Source: Berberis thunbergii
Taxonomy: Eukaryota; Streptophyta; Magnoliopsida; Ranunculales; Berberidaceae
Length of the DNA stretch: 64,000 bases
Direction of reading: 5' to 3'
Assembly: GCA_003290165.1 (NCBI GenBank)
Contig: QNQO01001173.1
Span: forward strand, 62,001 to 126,000
The position numbers were made by a program, and so were the translations under genes. The notes under the pieces were generated by a model that made no database searches, had not been told where the DNA came from, and was given only the letters and a program-made list of their open reading frames with translations. Positions 46,053 through 56,484 of the stretch are shown piece after piece (position 1 is the first letter of the stretch; every line of letters begins with the position of its first letter).

Positions 46053-47136
46053 GTAGACCTTTGTATTCATTTAAAATAGTTTGATGCCATTCCTTTGAAA
46101 GTGTTTTTTCCCAACTTATTTGGATTTATTTATTTATGAGAAAATGCAGATGCTTGATTTCATTTTGCCAAAGGCTATTAATAAATCTATTATTTTTTTA
46201 TGAGAGCATAGTCCATTAAAAAGAGTGACCTCGTGATTGAACAAAGCAAACTTGGTATAAACAGGTTGTTCCAATTAGGAAAATATGAGTAAACCTCCGT
46301 CTTTAAGGACCCATTCCCCACTTCCACAACATAAACTTGATCTCTGTGTACAAAAATTGAGCTTCTCTTTTCAGTAAACACCAAACTGTGGCGATAACAA
46401 ACATATCTCAATCCCTTGGCCATTTTTCTTTGGCAGGAAAGGTTTTATGCTTCCAGAGCTCGGACTTATGATAATGCATACCCGTGATTGTGTACTAGCT
46501 ACTAGGTGTTTTAAACATTCATATAATCTCGTGTCATCTTTATCCATATCCATATCCAGGCGTCAAACCTCTAGCACTGACTTCCTAAGGTTCAGACTCA
46601 TCATCGTGGGGTATCTGATAGTCATATGGAGTTATATCCACAAAATGGTTTCAATGTCTTTTGCATGTGCTCTAGATTTTTCCAACATGGGTATTAAATC
46701 TGGTATAATAGTCACGAGATTGAAATAACTAAGGAAGGGATGTTGCACCTCTCATAAGTAGTTGTATGAAAGAATTAAATTACATTTTGTCTATTAATCT
46801 GGTCCTTGATTTGCAGCGGCAATTTTGTCATACAAAACTCTTTCAAACAGTCAACTGACATTGACCGTCAGTTCTGGGTGATGCTAATAAGTGAAATCTA
46901 GGGGGTGGTGGCTAATTACCTATTATACGTATCACTAGTCCCTTCAGTTTGAGCATCATGCTGCATATCTGACCAGTTGTAGTTTTGTACCAAAGCTATT
47001 ACTATTTTTTCTTGTAAAAAATAAAAGTCTATCACAAATTTATATAGACATTTACTGCATTTTAGAAAAGCTTTGGAGCTCTCATGAGGTATCAACCTGT
47101 AGTCAATTGGAAACAATGGAATATTATAAGTGCCAT
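46053..47136. other. Region after TON1 exon 2, nothing recognised
   Basis: Begins as intron sequence after the exon-2 donor. No later TON1 exon, RNA gene or clear element was found. Several short open frames on either strand look like chance. Confidence 0.5.
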
Positions 47137-47139
47137 TAA

Positions 47140-47461
47140 GGGTGTGTTTGATTGCATGAAATTTTATGCAATGAAAATTCACGAGGAGACCCCTTCATTT
47201 TAGGTTAAATTAATATATCACTCCACATTCACCATTTGACCATCATTTTGTAATCAATGGTGGGAATAGAAGTCCCATGAACATGGAAATCACACTCCTT
47301 GGTCCCCCAAGGCATGTGATTTCCATGTTCATGGGACTTCCATTCTCACAATTGATAACAAAATAAAATTGTAGATGTGGAGTTATATCTCAAATTACCT
47401 AAAATATATGGGTCCCCTCATGAATTTCATGGCATAGGATTCCATGCAATCAAACACACCC
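47140..47461. mobile_element. Tourist-like MITE
   Basis: 322 bp with terminal inverted repeats GGGTGTGTTTGATTGCATG at each end and a TAA target duplication (47137-47139 and 47462-47464). It also has an internal near-perfect inverted repeat (CATGAACATGGAAATCACA at about 47277 against its complement at about 47319). TIR sequence and TAA target are those of PIF/Harbinger-related Tourist elements. No coding capacity. Confidence 0.88.
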
Positions 47462-47464
47462 TAA

Positions 47465-48219
47465 ATTTCAATCTATCTGTGTATTTCATTTCTGTTTTAC
47501 TAGTGTGTGCTTTGACCCTTGTGTTTCCCTTTCGTTTAGTTTAATCTCGACTAATTCAATAAAATGATCACAAAAGGAAATTATGTCATATATATCTCTT
47601 AATATAACACTAAAAACTACAGAGTTTTGAATAACTTTGGAGCAGCAGAGATGAATCCAAATGAGAGAGAGACTTAGGTAACTCAAAATACTTCGAGAAA
47701 CAATATTAAGGAGTACTCAGAATATATGCCCTAATAGTTTCACAGCTTCAGTTTTGTTCTCAAAGTTTTAGTTTGTTTATACATTTTGGCTTCAAAATTA
47801 AGTTGTAATGCCTGTACGTACTATGTGACAATGTCAATATAAAAGGGACCAATGTTTCACAAATATGGAATTGGTGGTGTCTGAATTGATGCCTCACTAC
47901 CCCAATTTATACTCTGCATCATGAACTTGGATAACCTCAACTTTAGGAATCTTCAATACCTCCTCAAAAAAACACTTGTACTAAATCAAACATCTCCTTT
48001 CTAAGACTTGAATCATACGGTATTTGATATCTCCACATTATACAAGAAGTATCCCTTGATGAGAATTTTAAAACAACAAGAACATAGTAAATCTATGACA
48101 ATTCTATAAACATAAACAAAGTTCACAATAAGTAATATGCTTCTTTAGCGAAACAAACAAACTTTACCACTTGTCCAAACAACCGAGCATAGCAATACAC
48201 CATCTTGATGCATTGTTTC
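47465..48219. other. Divergent paralogue of unit sequence
   Basis: Recognisably related to about 3290-3580 and 5640-6000 of unit 1, but with many differences. This is an older duplicate than the four main units. No gene is seen. Confidence 0.55.
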
Positions 48220-48610
48220 TCACCCTAGATAGATTCGAACACCTTTATAATGGTCTCTTATATGATGCAATTTGGTGACAACTTCTGCAATCTTCATGCA
48301 TTCAACAGGAGATTCCCAAGAACATATGCAACTCCCAGTTTTATCATTGAAACCAAACACTTCTCCACTCTAGTCTCTCGATCACTCTGCTTTGCAATGT
48401 TGATAGATTCGCTAGTGCTTTCTAACAACATGGTTGGATCCACAATGCTCGCAATTCGATCAGGTAAAGCTGCTTTTGCGAAACTATGAAGATTTTGTCC
48501 ATTTTGAAACATGTCATCTGTTGGTTTTTTCCCAGTAAACAACTCTATTAGCAATATCCCGTAACTGTACACGTCTCCTTGCATGCACACCTCACCACCC
48601 ATTCCATATT
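48220..48610 (-). pseudogene. Divergent LRR-RLK last-exon fragment
   Basis: CAG acceptor before 48610, then EYGMGGEVCMQGDVYSYG and [24 protein letters not shown] C-lobe sequence, with a frame break near 48300 and a TGA at 48220-48222. It is the most diverged RLK piece in the window. It has no exon 1; about 75 bp into its intron side the sequence jumps into unit 4. Confidence 0.85.
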
Positions 48611-48869
48611 CTGCAAATCATAAAAATTTTACAACTATAAACAAGTAATTTAAGCTCGTTAAATTTGAAGAAATCAAATCTTTGGCACCATCAAATCTTT
48701 GTCTATTTTTCTTCATCAAATCTCGAGTGGCAGCAAGAGCAGAACACTGCAGATGCTCCTTTCATAAACTGTAAAAGCTTAGAGGAAATGGGAAAAGGTG
48801 AACATTTTTTGGCACCATGATATCCCAAATGCTCATTGGTCGTTGTCCTTGCTCCTAAATACAATTTGA

Positions 48870-49030
48870 CAAGCATGTAGTCTTGGTATTTTACCTAAAT
48901 GCCGTCTTTGAAATATTTCAGAATTCTTGTCATTTCTATGTAGGTATTGACAAGCATGTAGTCTTGGTATTTTACCTAAATGCCGTCTTTGGGATATTTC
49001 AGAATTCTTGTCATTTCTTTGTAGGTAACC
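48870..49030 (+). repeat. 81-bp tandem repeat, two copies (unit 4)
   Basis: Same monomer as in unit 1, two copies ending in GTAGGTAACC. Confidence 0.75.
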
Positions 49031-49127
49031 TTGATCCGTACTTACAGAAAATTAGGATGGTGTTTGGCCTGCATTACTCAATGCATGATTTCAATAAGTT
49101 GAATGCGACACTAACATATTTTTTCAG

Positions 49128-49350
49128 GCAGAACATCCTTGGTTCTCTATTTTGACGAGGATGGGGTTTTCAATGGAAAAGATAACCATGTGAAATTTCC
49201 AGCAGATTTAGTAAGTTGATAAGTTGAATTCTGCAATTTTAATTGTTGATCTTCATAATACATTCATATAAAGTCCACTGCTAAGTCATCAGCAATTGTT
49301 ACCTCTGCAGGTTTTTGATACAGTTTAAAGAAGTGGTGGACTATATCTAG
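49128..49350 (+). pseudogene. Two-exon gene fragment, unit 4 (broken)
   Basis: Exon A, 49128-49210, is open with the same frame as unit 3. Exon B from 49311 reads GTT TTT GAT ACA GTT TAA: an extra T places a stop early. Homologue of 33992-34213. Confidence 0.5.
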
Positions 49351-49851
49351 ACCAAGGAATGCCATTGATCAGTCCCAATATTAATTTGTCAAAGAATTCT
49401 TATTATATTTGATGAATCAATTTTTGAAAACTTGGTATTGTTGGACAGTTTCTGCCAAATCTCTATCATTTCAAGCGACGGCAATTATCAATCAATTTTA
49501 TAATTGTTTCCTTTTATGTTTTGGTGTTTGGTTTTTAGTTGATTGACTGTACGTGTATAAAATTTAGTTGATTTAAGTCTTTATTTTTTAGTTGATTGTT
49601 TTCTATGCATGCTTCCATTAAGCTTTTGCATACATACTTTTTTGCCTAAACTGTGTATACATATTTCCATCAGGCTTATGATTTACAGGTGGATACAAAA
49701 TTTGACCACTTAGATGTACTCTATACGGCCGTCTGAACCACATGGGAGACTATCTTTGTTACTAATGAGGTGTTTATATGCTCACATTCAAGTCTACCAA
49801 CTTTGAGTGTTGGGGCACACTTATAACCACTTGTAAGTGATGCATGCAAAT

Positions 49852-51429
49852 CAAGGATGCACCGACTCTTCGGAAAACCTTCGTATCACGAGTCAAATAT
49901 GTGTCAGACACGGATTCGCGTCCGACACGCGCTGGACACGTATTTGACTCGGGGTCAACGGTTAAAATTTATTGACTGGGTTGGACACGGCCGGACACGG
50001 TCTAGACTAACCCATTTATATTCATTCTCTCCCAATTGCAAATCTGAAGGGAGGGTTCACTGAACTTGAACCCTAGCGGAGAGAAACGAGAAAGAAGTAG
50101 AGAAGGAGGGAAGAAGAAGAAGAGGAGGAGGAGGAAAGGGGAAAAAAACAGTCGAACCCATATCGAACCCTTTTCGATCGATGGATATAGAACCCTTTGA
50201 TTTGTTCGAGGGGAAGAGAAGGGAAGGAGAAGAGAAGAAGAGGATCGATCGAACCTATGATTTGTTTGAGGGGAAGGAGAAAATGAGGCAAGAGGGAGGA
50301 GGAATGATCGATCTGCATGCTGCTGATCTCTCATCTATGTAAGTAATTTTAGTTTTGCTTCTTCCATCTTCCTTCTTCTTTGTTTTGGTTTACTTCTTCC
50401 TTCTTCTCTGTCTCTATTTTGCTTTGCTTCTTCATTCTATATTCTTCTTCCTTCTCCCATCTTCCTTTTTTTTCTTTTTTTTTCTTTTTTTCTGCGATTT
50501 CTGCTCTCTGTTTTTTTTTTTTTTGTCAATATCTTGTGATGCTCTAGTTTTGAAGAATCATTTTTGTTTTGTTTTCTGAATATATATATATATATATGTT
50601 GATTTCTTTAGTTACATAGCTACATTGCGATGTTAAAATCCAATTTTTAAGCATTCAAGTGTGTGTTGCAAGATTTAGTTTGATACTCCTTTATCAAGAA
50701 AATCCTTAAGATTTCCCTCCATCAGTATATTAATTTATTTACAAAAAGAGACTATCCCTGTAAACCCTGTTTGGTTAAAATATTGAAGCTATTATCATGT
50801 TAAATCACCTGAACACTGTAGTATATTGGTAAGAGGAAGAGGTAAATACCTCTATAGAAATATCATCAGCTAGATTGAAAATATGTAGTCGAGCTTCCTG
50901 TATCATGTGAAGGAGCTCTGTGGTTTGAGCTCCTAACATTGTAGGATGTTATCTTCTCCTTGTATTTGTTGCAATGAGCATGATGCATGGCGAAGTGATG
51001 TCAGTGTCATTCATGTTATGAAATTTCTGTGATGTCTGGCCATTGGTGAATGCTTGTGTAGATTAAAGTTGTGTTTTTACTTGTAGCGCTCTAGTTAATC
51101 CGCCAGTTAATGAAGAAAAGATGTAGCCGCGTCGCTGGTGAGTTTTTGAAATTATCAATTTACATTTTACATTTTACATTATCAAGTTAATAAAGTTATA
51201 TTGCTTATGACTTGAGCATGACTTTATGATGCATTTGTAATTTTGAATGAATGAATTTGAATGTTTTATTGATATGTTTGGATTGTTTAATAATATTATT
51301 TATGATTTTATGTTCATATGAGTTAAAAAATATATTAAAAAACTAAGTTTGACCGTGTCGCCGAGTCATATTTTTTTGAAAATCGCCGAGTCGCCGTGTC
51401 GTATCCGAGTCCGAGTCCGTGCATCCTTG
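49852..51429. mobile_element. hAT-like DNA transposon, non-autonomous, about 1.58 kb
   Basis: Terminal inverted repeats begin CAAGGATGCACCGACTC on the left and CAAGGATGCACGGACTC read from the right. An 8-bp target duplication with one mismatch, ATGCAAAT (49844-49851) and ATGCAAAC (51430-51437), flanks it; units 1 and 3 show the unoccupied GATGCATGCAAACATAT site. Eight-bp duplications and CAAGG-type ends fit hAT elements. Subterminal CGCCGAGTC repeats are present at the right. The interior has CT/GA-rich stretches and (TA)n at about 50581-50598, and no transposase. Confidence 0.85.
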
Positions 51430-51437
51430 ATGCAAAC

Positions 51438-53097
51438 ATATATTGGATTGAATACTTCTAATTCCTCTTCAATTTTAGGCCATATGGCATCCCATATTTT
51501 GACGAAATTAACTAATAATATACTTATTTGTCAAGAAACTTATGATGAACTCCAAATAAATCTTGTAGATTGAAAATCTGGAATTTACTCGATGAGTACG
51601 GAATCAACTGTACTGAAAACAATATGGTATTATGGTCAGCTTGAAGGATCCTAAAATTGAAAGCGGAAAAGTGAATAGTCTATAACCAACCTCAAGAGAA
51701 GAGCGTACCACACTCTCTGCTAAAATACCCTCTCTATTTTTTTTAGCAGACCCTAAACCATACGCACCAAATAGCAAGCCTCGACTCCCAAGGAATCTGT
51801 CATGAACCTGGTGGACGATAATATCCTATTCCACCAGGAACTTACAAGAATAATAATAATTTCGGTGAATCTGTCATCATATAAACATACGAAGACATAT
51901 CTAATCACTTATATTCCTCACAGAATGTTGGTCACTACTCGATGTGGGACTATGTTGAACCAACATCTCCAACAAATTGTATGGCTACATTTCATGATAT
52001 GGAATTGGTAGGTGTCTAAGAGTTGATCCTTACTAACAAAGGCGTTATGTGTTAGTTTGAATGGACCTCACACCTTGCGAATATGCCTCCTCTTAGATGT
52101 GAAGAAACCAAATAGAAATTTGACATAGACCATTTATTGTTCAATAAAATAAAAGGTGCAAATGATTGTCATAGAAGGTAGGCAAATTTAATAAGTTGAT
52201 GTGAAATACTGAAAAAATAAAGATTTCACTAAGCGAGCGTGAAATGTTTTACAAAGTAACTAAAAATTGTTTCTCTCATATCTGAGTTGAATATGCTACA
52301 ACATCATTAAAATTGTTTCTATCATATCTGAGTTGAATATGCTCAACATCATTATAGTATGTGTTTGCCCTAATGAAAGCTCGAGAGCATTGAGACAACA
52401 AAACAAGTTTATGTAAATTTGATAAAAAAAAAAATAGGAAAATGTTTCTCTGAAACCTTATATATTTAACCGTATGTGTCTAGCAATGTAATGCTCTAAT
52501 TAAACAACTCAAATTGTTAAGCTTGGAGTTTCGGGTCTCTTGTTGAAGGTTTTAATGAGCTAGAACAATCCAGATGCGGTCGAAATCTTTCTCAATTCAC
52601 GACATCTATATTGTCTAAGCAAGCCAGATCTTGACTGAATTGGCGACCGTCATAGAACAATCCAGCGCTCAACTGCCGTAGCTAGCCAACTCTTGATATC
52701 CACACTATTATGAGCTCTCATTGAATAAACGTACGTGTGGTTTGCGCTTGAAACATTTTGACGTGCCAATGCTAAATTTGTGGGAGATGTGGGACATGTC
52801 TTGGATCCCCTTCACTACAATATAGGAAATCTTGAATGTCTCGACAAAACAATTGTAAGAAATTCGAACATTTACTAGCTAGATTCTAAGCATGGATCTA
52901 GAACTTTAATCTTCCTTATTTGATGTATACACTTGATAAATTTAACAAACGACACGAACATAGTAAAGCAATGAAAATTCTGGAAACACAAACAAAGCTC
53001 ACAACTAAATGAGTATGCTTCTTTTAGCTAGTGAAACAAACAAATTTTACCACTCGTACAAACTACAGCGCAAAGCACCATCCCGATGATATGTTTC
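51438..53097. other. Non-coding part of unit 4 with two deletions
   Basis: Fold-back left arm at about 51800, then a jump at about 51892 past the loop, right arm and TIR-element region. A second deletion near 52093 removes the coding part of the spare RLK exon but leaves intron-like sequence (52095-52320). No gene is seen. Confidence 0.6.
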
Positions 53098-56000
53098 TCA
53101 CTCTAGATTGGTTCTAACACCTTCCAAATGCTCTCTTATATGATGCAATTCAGTGATGACTTCTCCAATGTTCTTACGCTCAGCAGGGGATCTTGAAGAA
53201 CATTCCACTCCCAGTCTTATTGCTGAAATCAAACACTTCTGCACTCTAGTCCCTTGACTGCTCTGGTTTGCAATGTTGATGGCTTCGTCAGTGATTTCTA
53301 ATGATATGGTTGGATCCACAATGCTCCTAACTCGTTCACGTAAAGCTATTTTTGCAAAACTATGAAGATTTTGTCCATTTTGAAATATGTCATCTGTCGG
53401 TTTCTTCCCAGTAAACAACTCCAACAACAATATTCCATAACTGTAAACGTCTCCTTGCATTGACACTTGACCACCCAATCCATATTCTGCACTTTATAAA
53501 ATAATTATATCTCTAAACATGTAATTTAAGCACTTTAGATGTGAAGAAATCAAATAGAAATTTGACATAGACCATTTATATATGCATTTATTGTTCAATA
53601 AAATAAAAAGGTGAAAATGATTGTCACAGAAAACCTTAAATTAGGTAGGCAAATTTAATAAGTTGATATGAAAAACTGAAGTACTAACGAAGTGATGGTG
53701 ATATGTAATAAGTTATGAATGTTGACTACAAAAGAAGAAAATATCGTTTTCACATGAAATGAAAAACCTAATAACCAAGGGTTAAATAAACATATCATAT
53801 GTATAAGATTCTTACCTGGAGCAATATAACCAATTGATCCCTTTATTGCAAGTGAACTATCTTGGCTTTGCAAAGAATTGTAAGTATTGTTTGAGAGAAT
53901 CTTTGCTAAACCAAAATCAGCCACATGAGCTATCATATCATCATCGAGGAGAACATTGCTCGGCTTTAGATCACAATGGACAATTGTCGATTGGCAATGG
54001 TTGTGAAGATAGTCCAACACAGAAGCAACATCAATAGCTATGTTCATCCTTTGTAGGAAGTTCAAGTTCTTCAATTCATCTTGTCTGATTTTCTTTGGAT
54101 GTAACCACTCCTCTAAACTTCCATTGGGCATGAATTCAAAAACTAGTGCTTTGAAATCATTCCCTCGAAAGTCAATTCCTGAACAAGTTGTGATGATTTT
54201 GAGGAGATTTCTATGTCGAAGATTTTTCAAGGCATTACATTCAGACAAGAAACTCTTAAAAGCCCCACGTTGTTGAAGATTTATTACCTTAACTGCAACA
54301 ATTGTTTCGGAAAGAATTGCTTTATACACTGAACCAAAGCTTCCAATACCAATTAAATTGTCAATTGAAAATCTGTTAGTTGCCTCGAGAAGCTCCGCAT
54401 AACTAATCCTTGTGAATTGATTAATAATTAATGACTCTGAACTAGGCTTTGTTTTTGATACTCTTTTTCGATAGCACACGCAAATTAAGCTCAATAGTAC
54501 AACCAAGCAGATGCTTACAACAACCACAAGCATAACCACTTTGAGAAATTGTGACGTTCTAGCCTTGTTGTGACTCTGGCATGAAGGCAATTTGAGCTCC
54601 ACAACACCTCCGCAAAGCTTATTATTTCCTGTAAGTGAAACCGCAGTTGCATTGACAAAGACACCAGCCTTTGGAACTGAACCCTCGAAGTCATTATAAG
54701 ACAGATCCAACTGAATTAGAGAAGTAAAATTCTCCAAATATGGTGGAATCTCCCCTGATAACTTATTGTGAGAAAATTGAGTTGTTTTATACCTTTCAAA
54801 GCACTCAAAGACTGAGGAATACTTTCTGTAAACAAGTTTTGGCCAATGGAAAAGTACTCCAATGTCAAACATCTACCCAACGTGGCTGGTATACTTCCAG
54901 AAAGTTTGTTACCCGAGAGGTCCAAGTTCACAAGATTGGTCAAGTTACCAACCTCTGATGGTAAGGGACCACTCAGTGCATTGTTAGATAGGTCAAGGAG
55001 GTACCAAAGAGATGGAAGATTAAGAAGTTCTTTTGGTATCGTGCCACCAAGTATATTATCAGAGAGATCAATGGCCGTTAAACTTTGGCAGTTACCAAGA
55101 CTAGGAGGTATTTTTCCATGTAGCTTGTTTCCCCACAAGCTTAGAAGGGTTAATTTAGTTGAATTGTGACTGAAGGAATCTGGAATTTGTACAGAGAATT
55201 CATTGTGATACAAATAAAGTCGAACCATTTGTGGAAATACGCCAATGAGTTTGGAGATATCGCCTGTAAGATAATTGTATCCTATTGAAAGGATGCTCAA
55301 ATTCACAAGGTTTCCAATTGAAGTTGGGATACTTCCATAGATTTGATTTTGACCTAATTGTAGATCTGTAAGTTTGGTGGAGAGATTTCCTACTGAGTTA
55401 GGAATTGACCCTTTGAGAGAATTATTGCTTAAATATAACTCTTTTAAATTGGTGCAATTGGTTAAAGAAGTGATAAAGTGCAAGTCACCCCCTAGTTGAT
55501 TTGAATGAAGAAGTAGTCTACTAAGACCTTGAAGCATTCCTAGGTTTTTTGGAACATATCCTGTGAATTGGTTATCATTAAGTTCTAACCATTCAAGTCT
55601 TGAAGCATTGGAAAACGATAATGGGATGAGACTTTTGAGCTTATTGTAGCCCACTAAAAATATTTGAGATTGGGAAGTGTAAGGCCAATATCTGAAGGAA
55701 GACTTCCATCTATCTGGTTACCAGCAATTGAGAAACCCATGATACGTGAGAGATTGTAAAGACAAGAAGGAACTTTGCCAGATAAATTGTTTCCAAAAAC
55801 AGTAAACTGTTCTATGTTTCTTATGTGGCAAAGATCGTCTGGAATGTTTCCTGTCAAACAATTCTGTCCAATAACAAGAACAGTAAGAGAGGAGAGATTT
55901 CCTAGCAAAGATGGAATGTTTCCTTTGAGTTCATTAGCTACAAGTTGCAATGAATTAAGTTTTGTTAGAGAGGCAAGCTCGATTGGAATCCCCCCTGAGA

Positions 56001-56484
56001 GATGGTTGTATTGTAAATCAATTACGTGAAGTTTAGAGCAATGACTAAGATTGGTAGGAATTTCATGATCAAAGGAATTGTGAGCTAGAGAAAGGACCTC
56101 TAATCTGGACAATCGACCAATTTCTCGGGGTATTGGACCATGAAAATAATTCTCGCCAAGCCTAATTTCTCGAAGAAATGAGAGGTTTCCTATGTGGGGG
56201 GAGAGCGTACCTTCAAGCCTTTTTGATTCCAAATCTAGGACTGTGACCCTGTCACGATGGCGACGACTGCATGTGACCCCCGTCCAGTTACAATAATGGA
56301 TGGAGTCGTTCCATGAATTCAATGCCTTGAGTGGATCATCGTTAATCTTTGCTTTCAAGGCTAGTAATGCCAGATGATCTGGTGCAGCATTGACGTTGGA
56401 GAAGACAATTGTAGTGCGTGAACTGACGTTGCTCCATAGCAACAGTATGAGCACCAAGATTGGAAAGCGAGACCAACTCATCAT
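53098..56484 (-). pseudogene. LRR receptor kinase, subfamily XII type, copy 4 (two frameshifts)
   Basis: Exon 1 is 56484-53816 (2669 bp, two short of copy 3), the intron 53815-53487 (329 bp, carrying a deletion of about 112 bp), and exon 2 53486-53098 (389 bp). Lesions are A6 to A5 at 55656-55660 in the ninth LRR and A5 to A4 at 54773-54776 near the last LRRs. It has no nonsense substitution: the TCA codon lost in copies 2 and 3 is intact (RKRVSKTKP). The kinase is open with VAVKVI, HCDLKPSNVLL, VADFGLA and APEYG. If the two homopolymer losses were errors this would be a complete receptor kinase, so it is the copy most worth checking. Confidence 0.9.

Noticed and set aside
46190..46728. Several 60-93 codon frames on both strands after TON1 exon 2
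   Set aside because: No similarity to later TON1 exons, no splice support, and overlapping frames on both strands.
50073..50579. Open frames of 74-110 codons inside the hAT-like element
   Set aside because: Ser/Phe/Leu-rich low-complexity text from CT/GA-rich sequence; no transposase motif.
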